Made by a program: the position numbers and the translations under genes
Notes under the pieces: model-generated
Databases searched by the model: none
The model's input: only the letters and a program-made list of their open reading frames with translations
What the model was told of the DNA's origin: nothing
Shown: positions 7,036 to 15,099 of the stretch, piece after piece
Layout of the letters: every line of letters begins with the position of its first letter
How positions within the stretch are numbered: the first letter of the stretch is position 1
DNA from: Olsenella_K sp051878835
GTDB taxonomy: Bacteria; Actinomycetota; Coriobacteriia; Coriobacteriales; Atopobiaceae
DNA length: 64,000 bases
Direction of reading: 5' to 3'
Assembly (NCBI GenBank): GCA_051878835.1
Contig: JBJEKW010000027.1
Coordinates: 77,800 to 141,799, forward strand

Positions 7036-9084
7036 CTAGTGGCCCGAATTCGTGGTAGTGCTGGTGCCCGACCCGCTGGTGTTGGAGCTGCTGTTGCCGC
7101 CGGTGCTTGCGCTCGAATCGTGCGACGAGTCGTCACTGTCCGAAGTCGAGGAGCTTGTCTTGTCGGAGCTGGACGACGAGCTGGTCCCCGTGGCGATGCC
7201 CAGCGTGATCGTGGCGCCCTTTGTGGCGCTGCCCGTCTGGGACTGCCAGGTCACCGTGCCGGCCGTAGCGGTGCTGCTGGTGTCATCGGAGTACTTCACG
7301 GTGAAGCCCGCTGCCTGCAGCGAAGCCGCCGCGGCCGCCTTGGTCTGGCCAACCACGTTGGGGACCGTGACGCTGGAGGAGCCCAGCGACACGGTGATGG
7401 TGACCGTGGTGCCCTTTGCGGCGGTGCCGGTGACGGACTGGGCCGAGACCTTGCCCTTGTCGTAGGAGTCGCTGTAGTCGGACTTCGTGACCACGGTGAA
7501 GCCCGCGTCCTCCAGGGCGGAGGTGGCGTCATCCTCGCTCTTGCCCACCACGTTGGGGACCGAGACGGACTCGGTGCCCTTGGACAGCTGGTACGTCACG
7601 GTGCTGCCGGCCTTTGCTGTGGTGCCCGCGGCAGGGCTCTGCGAGGCAACCTTGCCCGTCTCGACAGAATCGGAGTACACCGAGTCGCCTGCCTGGCCAA
7701 TGAGGCCCAGCTTGCTCAGGGCCGCCTCGACCTCGGAGGGGCTCATGCCCGTGAGGTCGGGCACGGTGACATCAGCCGCAGGGGTCTTGCCCTTCGAGAC
7801 GACGATGTTGATGGCGGTGCCCTCCGCGGCGTCCCTACCCGCGTTGGGGTCCTGGTCCACGACCAGGCCTGAGTCCATCGTGTCGTTGTACTCCTCGGTC
7901 ACGGTGCCCACCTTGAAGAAGCCGGTGGACTCGATCTGCTGTACGGCGTCGTCCTTGCTAAGGCCGTACAGGTTGGGCACGGACTGCGTCTGCGTCTGGT
8001 TAGAGAGCACATACGCTGCGGCGCCGGCTGCGCACAGCAGTACCAGGATGGTGATGATGATGGCGACGGTGCGCTTCTTGCCCTTGCGCTTGCGTGCTTC
8101 CTCGGTGGCGCTCTCCTGGCGCAGGTGACCCGTCTGGCTGGCGTTCACGTGACGCGCGGCCGCTGCCATGTGCGAGGTGGCCTGCGTGCTGTCGAGAGCG
8201 TTCGTGGGCTGCAGGGGAGTGGCCGCTACGGGTGCGATGACCGAGGTGGCGTTGCCCACGGCCGAGAGGCGGCCCGCCAGGTAGTCGCGCAGCACGTGGT
8301 AGAGCTCGTCGGCCGTCTGGAAGCGGTCCTTCGGGTCCTTCTGCATGCACTTCAGGATGATGGACTCCAGCGCGGCGTCCACGCGCGGGTTTATCTGACT
8401 GGGCGGCTTGGGCTGCTCGCGCACCTGTTTCAGGGCCACCGTGATGGCGTCGTCGCCGTCGAACGGCACGCGGCCGGTGGCGGCCTCGTACATCACGATG
8501 CCGAGGGAGTACAGGTCGGTGGTGGGGCCTAGGGGCTTGCCCTGAGTCTGCTCGGGCGACACGTAGTGCGCGGTGCCCAGGACCGAGTTGTCCGTGGTCA
8601 GGTGGCTGTTCTTTGCGCGTGCGATGCCGAAGTCCATCACCTTGATGTTGCCGTCGGGCTGCACCATGATGTTCTGCGGCTTGATGTCGCGGTGGATGAT
8701 GTCGTGACGGTGGGCCACCGAGAGCGCCTGCGCTATCTGCGAGCCAATCTGTGCCACCTTGCGGCAGTCCAGCGCGCCGTGCCTGCGGATGCCGCTCTTT
8801 AGGTCGGTACCGCGCAGGTACTCCATGATGATGTAGTAGGTGTCGCCGTCCTTGCCCCAGTCGTACACCGACACGATGTAGGGGCTCTGCAGGGCTGCCG
8901 CTGCCTGCGCCTCCTGCTTGAAGCGCGCGGCGAACGACGGGTCAGCCGCGTACTGGGGCAGCATGGTCTTTATGGCTACCGTCCTGCCGAGGACCTTGTC
9001 GAGTCCGCGGTACACGATGGCCATGCCACCCGTGCCTATCTTGTCCTGGACCACGTAACGGCCACCAAGAACCCTAGCTGGCAT
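7036..9084 (-). CDS. pknB: PASTA-domain Ser/Thr protein kinase
   Basis: 682 residues from ATG 9084, with AGGAGA a few bases upstream (a TTG one codon earlier is less likely). Kinase domain at residues 9-270: glycine loop GTGGMAIVYRG, Lys39 in VAIK, catalytic Asp133 in HRDIKPQN, then DFG and an APE-like YVSPEQ. A basic juxtamembrane stretch and one TM helix (about 340-362) follow, then four PASTA repeats (each starting VPNLYG, VPDLTG, VPNVVG, VPNVVG) and a Ser/Thr/Asp-rich tail. Such kinases sense muropeptides or lipid II outside the cell and phosphorylate division and wall-synthesis proteins. It is the last gene of the operon, 129 bp after the SEDS-PBP gene, with its own terminator. Confidence 0.96.
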   Translation of the reverse strand: MPARVLGGRYVVQDKIGTGGMAIVYRGLDKVLGRTVAIKTMLPQYAADPSFAARFKQEAQAAAALQSPYIVSVYDWGKDGDTYYIIMEYLRGTDLKSGIRRHGALDCRKVAQIGSQIAQALSVAHRHDIIHRDIKPQNIMVQPDGNIKVMDFGIARAKNSHLTTDNSVLGTAHYVSPEQTQGKPLGPTTDLYSLGIVMYEAATGRVPFDGDDAITVALKQVREQPKPPSQINPRVDAALESIILKCMQKDPKDRFQTADELYHVLRDYLAGRLSAVGNATSVIAPVAATPLQPTNALDSTQATSHMAAAARHVNASQTGHLRQESATEEARKRKGKKRTVAIIITILVLLCAAGAAAYVLSNQTQTQSVPNLYGLSKDDAVQQIESTGFFKVGTVTEEYNDTMDSGLVVDQDPNAGRDAAEGTAINIVVSKGKTPAADVTVPDLTGMSPSEVEAALSKLGLIGQAGDSVYSDSVETGKVASQSPAAGTTAKAGSTVTYQLSKGTESVSVPNVVGKSEDDATSALEDAGFTVVTKSDYSDSYDKGKVSAQSVTGTAAKGTTVTITVSLGSSSVTVPNVVGQTKAAAAASLQAAGFTVKYSDDTSSTATAGTVTWQSQTGSATKGATITLGIATGTSSSSSSDKTSSSTSDSDDSSHDSSASTGGNSSSNTSGSGTSTTTNSGH

Positions 9085-9213
9085 CAAATTCTCCTATCAA
9101 CCACGTAGCCATGCCACATTTTGTCTGAAGTGCGATGTAGTGCGTTTGAAGCGTCGGCGTTCGTCGTGTGACTGGTCCCGTGCGCCGGGCCCGGGCCTCA
9201 CCTCGTCTGTGTG

Positions 9214-12057
9214 TCATGACGCCGCCCCCTTGGACTGGACGTTCAGGCAGGCCGAGAGGACCTGGCCCGCGACCTCCGCCGCCACGCCCGTGACGTCCTT
9301 GCCGTTGCCCTCGATGCAGACCGAGATGGCCACGGTGGGCGAGTCGTAGGGAGCAAAGCCTATGAACAGCGAGTTGATGGAGTTGTTCCCCACCTGCGCG
9401 GTTCCGGTCTTTCCCGCCACCTTGTAGCCACTGACGCGGGCGCCCGTGCCGGTGCCGCTTTGCACGACCGCCAGCATGGCCTCCTTCACCTTGGCTGCCG
9501 TCTCGGAGGAGATGGCCTTGCCCAGCGACTTGGGCGAGGTCGTGGACGTGGTGGCGCCGGAGGGCGACAGCACGTGGTCCACGACGTAGGGGTTCATGAC
9601 GATGCCGTTGTTGGCGATGGCGGCGGCGACCACGGCGTTCTGCATGACCGTGGTCTGCGGGCCGGCGGGGCTGGCGTGCTCGCCCACGGGCTGGCCGCAC
9701 GCGGCCCAGGCGGTCTCCCACTCGGTCATCTCGGACGGGTCGGGCATCAGCGACGCGGTGCAGGTGAAGTCCTGTCCCAGCGAGCTGCCGTAGCCGAAGG
9801 CCTTCGCGTAGCTGACCAGGGTGTTGGCGCCCAGCTTCGTTCCGATCTGGCCGAAGGCGGTGTTGGCCGAGTAGGCCAGCGCCTCGGACAGCGAGATCTC
9901 GCCGTAACCGGTGTTGTGGTCGTTCGAGACGGCCTGCCCGCCGATGTTCATGGACGAAGGCGCGTTGATGGTGCTGTCCAAGTTGTAGGTGCCGGTCTCG
10001 AGTGCAGCCGCCAGCGTGACGACCTTGAAGGTGGAGCCGGGCGTGTACAGCTGCGTGGTGCGGTCAACCAGCGAGCTGCTGGAGCTGCTGAGGGCACTGC
10101 TGATGTCGGCGAGGTTGAACGTGGGGTTCGAGGCCTTCGCCAGCACGGCTCCCGTGGAGGGGTCCAGCACCACGATGGCGCCTGTGTAGTTCTTCAAAGC
10201 GCTCTCCGCAGCCTTCTGCATCTGGTAGTTCAGCGTCAGGACCACGGAAGAGCCGGGCGTCTGGATGCCGGCAAGCGAGTTCAGGGCGTCCTGCCAGGTG
10301 GAGTAGTTCTGCTGCCCGGTCAGGGTGTCGTTCATGCTGGACTCGATGCCCGAGGTGCCGTACTGCGTCGAGATGTAGCCCACGGTGTGCGCGGCTACCG
10401 AGCCGTTGGGGTAGGAGCGCACGTAGGTGCCGTCGGCCTGCTGCACGCTCTCGACCAGCGTCTGGCCGTCGGACGTGATGATGGCGCCGCGCTGGACGTA
10501 GGCGGTGCGGGCGATGGTGTGGTTGTTGCTGGGCATCTCGCGGTACTCCTGCGCGCGCACCACCTGAATCACGGTCAGGTGGGTGATCAGCAGGGCAAAC
10601 AGCACGGCGAACACTGTGATGAGGTGCACCAGGCGGTTGCCCAGGGCTACGCGGCCCAGGACGCCGGACTCGGGGGTGTCCAGGCCAAAGCTGCCGCGCA
10701 CGTGGCTGCCATGGGCCACCGCGGCGGCCTTCTCGGAGCGCACCTGGGGCATGGTGCCGGCGCCGGCCATCTGGGTGTCGCGGCCGGTGGCCTCGTCACC
10801 CGCGCGCAGCAGCAGGCCGACCACGATGAAGCTGGCCAGAAGCGAGCTGCCGCCCTGGCTCATGAAGGGCAGCGTGACGCCGGTCAGGGGCAGGAAGCCC
10901 GTGCAGCCGCCCACGATGAGGAAGGCCTGGAAGGCGATGGAGGTGGTCAGGCCGATGGCGGTGAAGGCCGAGATGTCGGACTTTGCGCGCGCGGCCGTGG
11001 CGAAGCCGCGGACGGCGAACAGCATGTAGGCAATCAGCACGGCGGAGCCGCCCAGAAGGCCCATCTCCTCGCCGATGGCTGAGAAGATGAAGTCGGACTC
11101 GACCACGGGAATCAGCGTGGGCATGCCCTTGCCGATGCCGGAGCCGATGAGGTCACCGTCGGCCAGCGAGTACAGCGACTGAATCAGCTGGTAGCCGCCA
11201 TCGGGGTTTCCAAAGGGGTCCAGCCAGATGTCGATACGGTTCTGCACGTGGGAAAAGACGTGGTAGCACACGACGCCGCCCAGCAGCAGAAGCACCATCG
11301 AGATCAGCACGTAGCTGACGCGCCCCGTGGTGGCATACAGCATGACCACAAAGAAGGTAAAGAAGAGCAGGGCGCTGCCCAGGTCGCGCTCGAAAACGAC
11401 GACCAGCAGGCTGATGCCCCACATGGCCAGAAGTGGCATCAGCATGCGCGGGCGGGGCAGTGCCAGGGGACCCACCTTGTGGGTGGACGCCGAGAGGAGC
11501 TCTCGGTGCTCGGCAAGGTAGGCCGCCAGGAAGAGGATTATCAGGATCTTTGCCAGCTCGCCGGGCTGGAAGGAGAACGGGCCGAACGTAATCCACAGCT
11601 TGGAGCCGCCGCGCTCGGTGCCGATGAGCATGGGCAGCACCAGAAGCGCCACGCCTGCAAGGCCCATGATGTACTTGTACTGTGCCAGGTCGTCCAGGCT
11701 CTTTACCAGGAACAACGTCAGCACCATGGCACCCACCGAGATGAACAGCCACACGACCTGGCCCACGGCCAGCTCGGGCTTCAGCCTGGTGACGAAGGCG
11801 ATGCCTATGCCGGACAGCACAAAGACCAGCGGCAGTATGACGGGGTCGGCGCCGGGCGCCAGGAACCTGATGGCCACGTGGGCCACCGCAAAGGCGGCAA
11901 ACAGGCCGATGGGCACTGCCAGCGTCTGGAACGTCACCGCCGTGTTGGTGTTTATGACGTACATGGCGTACAGCAATATCACGGGCAGAGCCCCGGCACA
12001 CAGCAGCAGAAGCTCCGTGTTCCTTCTGGTGATGATTGACTTGCCCATGCTACTCAC
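9214..12057 (-). CDS. SEDS glycosyltransferase fused to class B penicillin-binding protein
   Basis: 947 residues. Residues 1 to about 415 are a FtsW/RodA/SpoVE protein with about ten TM helices and family motifs GTERGGSKLWI, FQPGELAK, FERDLGSAL, FSAIGEEMG and FMSQGGSS. After a linker and another TM (about 465-490) comes a class B PBP transpeptidase with Ser675 in STFK, SAN (YSANTAFG) and KTG (AGKTGTAQ). The frame is continuous with no stop between the parts. In other actinobacteria these are usually separate neighbouring genes (ftsW/rodA then pbpA) at this place in the cluster. It should polymerise and cross-link peptidoglycan. The start is GTG 12057, overlapping the phosphatase stop; ATG 12048 is an alternative. 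Confidence 0.94.
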   Translation of the reverse strand: MSSMGKSIITRRNTELLLLCAGALPVILLYAMYVINTNTAVTFQTLAVPIGLFAAFAVAHVAIRFLAPGADPVILPLVFVLSGIGIAFVTRLKPELAVGQVVWLFISVGAMVLTLFLVKSLDDLAQYKYIMGLAGVALLVLPMLIGTERGGSKLWITFGPFSFQPGELAKILIILFLAAYLAEHRELLSASTHKVGPLALPRPRMLMPLLAMWGISLLVVVFERDLGSALLFFTFFVVMLYATTGRVSYVLISMVLLLLGGVVCYHVFSHVQNRIDIWLDPFGNPDGGYQLIQSLYSLADGDLIGSGIGKGMPTLIPVVESDFIFSAIGEEMGLLGGSAVLIAYMLFAVRGFATAARAKSDISAFTAIGLTTSIAFQAFLIVGGCTGFLPLTGVTLPFMSQGGSSLLASFIVVGLLLRAGDEATGRDTQMAGAGTMPQVRSEKAAAVAHGSHVRGSFGLDTPESGVLGRVALGNRLVHLITVFAVLFALLITHLTVIQVVRAQEYREMPSNNHTIARTAYVQRGAIITSDGQTLVESVQQADGTYVRSYPNGSVAAHTVGYISTQYGTSGIESSMNDTLTGQQNYSTWQDALNSLAGIQTPGSSVVLTLNYQMQKAAESALKNYTGAIVVLDPSTGAVLAKASNPTFNLADISSALSSSSSSLVDRTTQLYTPGSTFKVVTLAAALETGTYNLDSTINAPSSMNIGGQAVSNDHNTGYGEISLSEALAYSANTAFGQIGTKLGANTLVSYAKAFGYGSSLGQDFTCTASLMPDPSEMTEWETAWAACGQPVGEHASPAGPQTTVMQNAVVAAAIANNGIVMNPYVVDHVLSPSGATTSTTSPKSLGKAISSETAAKVKEAMLAVVQSGTGTGARVSGYKVAGKTGTAQVGNNSINSLFIGFAPYDSPTVAISVCIEGNGKDVTGVAAEVAGQVLSACLNVQSKGAAS

Positions 12058-13447
12058 CCGATCCCTGGGTCGATTGCGAAGTGGAGTCTTGTTGCGCCGA
12101 CTGCGCGGTGGCCTCTGCGTTCTGCTGGGCGGCCTGCGCGGCTGCCTCGCCGGTGGCCGCCGCCTCCGAAGGCGCTGACTCGCCCGTCTCGGCGGGAGCG
12201 CCGCTGGAGGACTGGTCTGCCGTCGAGGCCGCGTCCGACGAGCTCTGCTCGCCCTTTGCCTCGGCCGCCGCCTCCGCGGCCTTTGTCTTGTCGGCGTCTA
12301 TCTGGTTGCGGTACTGCTCGATGGTGGCTCGCCCGGCCGACTCGCTCTCGACGTGGATGCCGGAGTCCAGCTGGTGCTGGGTCGCCTCGGGCAGGTCGCT
12401 GACCTGCACCGAGCTGGTATCCACGAGCTCGTACAGGGGCAAGCCCAAAAAGTCTCCGTTCAGGCCCCGATACACGCCGACCGACCCGTCGTTGTTCCCG
12501 ACGTACCAGTTGTTGCGCACCAGCCCGAACGTGGCGGCTCCCACCACGGCCAGAGCGACCAGGGCCACGACGACCCACACCATGACGGCCTTGCGCCTGC
12601 GCTCGCGGTGCACCTCGGCCAGGCCGTCCTCTACGACGTCGATGACCACCACGGTCACGTTGTCGTGGCCGCCGGCCGTGAGGGCGGCCGAGGTCAGGTT
12701 GTTGGCCGCTGCCTGGGGCGTGGCGCTGGAGACGGCCAGGGCCTCGATGTCCTTGTCGGGCACCATGCTGGAAAGGCCGTCCGAGCACACGATGACGCGA
12801 TCTCCCGCCTGTACGCCCAACGTGAAGTGGTCGGCGTACATGTCGGGGTCCGAGCCCAGGGCGCGGGTGATGATGGAGCGTGACGGGTGCAGACGAGCCT
12901 CGTCGGCGGTGATTTCGCCTGCATCCACCAGCTCTTCCACGTAGGAGTGGTCGTGCGTGATGCGCACCAAAGAGCCGGCATGCAGCAGGTACACGCGGGA
13001 GTCGCCCACGTGCGCTACGGCCATGCGGTTCTTGTCTATGAGGACGCAGGTGGCGGTGCAGCCCATGCCGGGCTTGCCTTGCCCCTGCTTGGCGCCTTCC
13101 AGCACGGCGGCGTTGGCGGCCTCGACGGCCGCGCCCAGCGCTACGTCGTCTGCGGTCTCGGGCGCCTGCGCGCCAATGGTGTCGACGGCAATCTTGCTGG
13201 CGACCTCGCCCGCGGCGTGGCCACCCATGCCGTCGCACACGCAGAACAAGGGCGCGCGCACCAGGAAGGAGTCCTCGTTATGTTCGCGCACCAGGCCCAC
13301 GTCCGAGCGGGCGCCCCACGAGAGGTACTTCGAGCTGCCGGTGGCGGTGTCAGCGCCAGGCCGGTTCTCGACGGGCATCTCGTTGCGGCCGGGGACGTTC
13401 ACGGGCTCCGGCGTGCTTTCGGTGTTTTGGTCGAGCTCCTCGCTCAT
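12050..13447 (-). CDS. PP2C-family Ser/Thr phosphatase, membrane-anchored
   Basis: 465 residues. PP2C domain at about residues 45-280 with the metal-binding motifs of the family: CDGMGGHAAGE, GMGCTATCVL, HVGDSRVYLL, VCSDGLSSMV and GGHDNVTVVVID. A basic segment (HRERRRKA), one TM helix (about 286-308) and an extracellular part rich in Ala, Ser, Glu and Gln follow. It removes phosphates placed by the kinases of the same operon (PstP/PppA role, by family). Its ATG overlaps the fhaB stop (ATGA), and its 3' end overlaps the next start by 8 bp, so translation is coupled throughout. Confidence 0.95.
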   Translation of the reverse strand: MSEELDQNTESTPEPVNVPGRNEMPVENRPGADTATGSSKYLSWGARSDVGLVREHNEDSFLVRAPLFCVCDGMGGHAAGEVASKIAVDTIGAQAPETADDVALGAAVEAANAAVLEGAKQGQGKPGMGCTATCVLIDKNRMAVAHVGDSRVYLLHAGSLVRITHDHSYVEELVDAGEITADEARLHPSRSIITRALGSDPDMYADHFTLGVQAGDRVIVCSDGLSSMVPDKDIEALAVSSATPQAAANNLTSAALTAGGHDNVTVVVIDVVEDGLAEVHRERRRKAVMVWVVVALVALAVVGAATFGLVRNNWYVGNNDGSVGVYRGLNGDFLGLPLYELVDTSSVQVSDLPEATQHQLDSGIHVESESAGRATIEQYRNQIDADKTKAAEAAAEAKGEQSSSDAASTADQSSSGAPAETGESAPSEAAATGEAAAQAAQQNAEATAQSAQQDSTSQSTQGSGE

Positions 13448-13857
13448 CGACGGCTCACTCGCATGATGGTGTCGCCAATCTGCACCTCGTCACCGTCGCG
13501 CAGCGTCACGGGCTGGCCGATGAGGTGGCCGTTCACCATGGTGCCGTTGGTGGAGTGCAGATCCTCCAGTACCAGGGCGGGGCCCTGCAGCGTGAAGCGC
13601 GCATGCGTGGCCGAGACGTACGGCTCGTCGATGACGATGTCGGACGAGGGCGAACGGCCCACGACGACGGGTCCCAGCATGTCCACGTGCAGGCCCCTCA
13701 GCTGCTTCGAGCCCTTCTCGACGTCTACAGACCAGATGGCCGCGTCGCGGCGCTGTCCGCGCACCAGGCCGATGCCCGTGCGCATGGCGGCAAAGAGGAA
13801 CAGGTACAGCAAGATCACGAGGAGGATGCGACCTGCGAACAGTATGAGGTCGATCAT
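13444..13857 (-). CDS. fhaB: Membrane-anchored FHA-domain protein
   Basis: 137 residues from ATG 13857 (MIDLILFAGRILL...), one base after the fhaA stop. One N-terminal TM helix (about 3-25), then an FHA domain (about 55-135) with the phosphothreonine-binding pattern VVGRSPSSDIVI, SATHARF and LHSTNGTMVNG. FHA domains bind phosphothreonine peptides, so this should be a membrane adaptor for kinase targets, as FhaB/FipA is in mycobacteria. It ends with an ATGA overlap into the phosphatase gene. The 12 codons upstream of this start lack family similarity and overlap fhaA. Confidence 0.92.
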   Translation of the reverse strand: MIDLILFAGRILLVILLYLFLFAAMRTGIGLVRGQRRDAAIWSVDVEKGSKQLRGLHVDMLGPVVVGRSPSSDIVIDEPYVSATHARFTLQGPALVLEDLHSTNGTMVNGHLIGQPVTLRDGDEVQIGDTIMRVSRR

Positions 13858-13858
13858 G

Positions 13859-15099
13859 CTAGTTGCCCTTGAACTGGAGGTTGATGAGGCCAATGGTGAT
13901 GATGTCGCCGTCGCGCAGCGAGCAGGCCTCGACGTCTATATCGTTGACCAGGGTGCCGTTGGTGGAGTTGAGGTCGTTGATGACCCACTCGCCGTTGTCA
14001 TAGGTCAGCATGGCGTGGTGACGCGACACGTTGGGGTCGTGCAGCACTATGCCGCCGGGCGTGCGCTCGCGGCCGATGGCGGTGCGCGGCGCGGTGGCGA
14101 CGTAGGTGTGGCCGGACTGCATGTCGGTCAGGGTGCAGGTGGCGGGACGGGCGTTGTCGGCCACGGGCTCCGATGCCACGACGGTGGGGGAGTCCTCCTG
14201 CTGGGGCTCGGCCGTCTGCGGGGCGCTGGCGGCCTCGGGCTGCTGAACCGGCGCGTAGGCAGGGTTCGCCTGGGCCTGGCCCTTCTCGTAGTTCTCCTCG
14301 GCGATGTCCTCTAGGACCTCGTTGGGGATCACGTCCAGGCCGTCCATGCCGGAGTCTCCGGACACGGGGGAGGCCACGACGGGCTGGGCATATGCAGGCT
14401 GGGGCTGGGCCACGCCCTGCTGCGGGACGGGCTGCACGCTGGCTGCCACGGGCTGCATGGNNNNNNNNNNNNNNNNNNNNNNNNNNNNNNNNNNNNNNNN
14501 NNNNNNNNNNNNNNNNNNNNNNNNNNNNNNNNNNNNNNNNNNNNNNNNNNNNNNNNNNNNTGGGCCACGCCCTGCTGCGGGACGGGCTGCACGCTGGCTG
14601 CCACGGGCTGCATGGTGGGGGCGGCCTGAGAGACGCGCGCGCCGGGAACCGGGCGCACGCCCTGCGCGCCCTGACCAGGCTGGCGGCCCAGGAAGGCGTT
14701 CTCCTCGTCGCGCAGGCGTGCCAGGGTCTTCGGGTCGACGTTCTCGGCAAAGACGGCGAACTTGCCGGGCTTCAGGCCCGGGTCCACCATGAAGCGCACC
14801 AGGGGGCGCCCCACGAACGTGTAGCCGCGCTTCTTTGCCTGGGCCTCGACCAGCGCCGAGACCTCGTCGGTGATCTGGGGATAAAGGGTGCGCATCCTCT
14901 GGTCGTCAGAGGAGGAGACCAGCACCGTGTACAGCGCGGGTGCCGTGTCGACGCCCTCGATCACGAAGGTCTCGTCCTCCATCTCGCGTACCGCACGCTT
15001 TGCGAGCTTCTTGAACGAGAAGGGCGTCGCGGCGTTGTTGTCGTTTGCGTCTCCAAAGATGGCGCCGATGCGCTGCTCAAAGACATTCAGTACGTTCAT
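13859..15099 (-). CDS. fhaA: DUF3662-FHA protein, split by an assembly gap
   Basis: The N-terminal part (15099 to 14561) has the FhaA N-terminal domain (DUF3662: FEQRIGAIFGDANDN, KKLAKRAVREMEDE) and a Pro/Gln/Ala-rich linker. The C-terminal part (14460 to 13859) has the rest of the linker and an FHA domain with RTAIGRERTPGGIVL, SRHHAML and LNSTNGTLVN. Between them lie 100 N flanked by a perfect 55-bp duplicate (14406-14460 and 14561-14615) encoding MQPVAASVQPVPQQGVA twice. Removing one copy plus the N (155 bp) restores one frame of 361 residues, so I treat the break as an assembly artefact. In mycobacteria FhaA binds the MviN pseudokinase domain. The start overlaps the upstream kinase stop (ATGA). 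Confidence 0.88.
14461..14560. other. Assembly gap (100 N) inside fhaA
   Basis: Exactly 100 N between two identical 55-bp blocks. Collapsing the overlap removes 155 bp and puts both halves of fhaA in the same frame. This is strong sign that the contig ends overlap and that no unknown sequence is missing. Confidence 0.93.

Noticed and set aside
13859..15099. fhaA as a true frameshifted pseudogene
   Set aside because: The shift equals the length of one duplicated block plus the 100 N, so assembly explains it fully.
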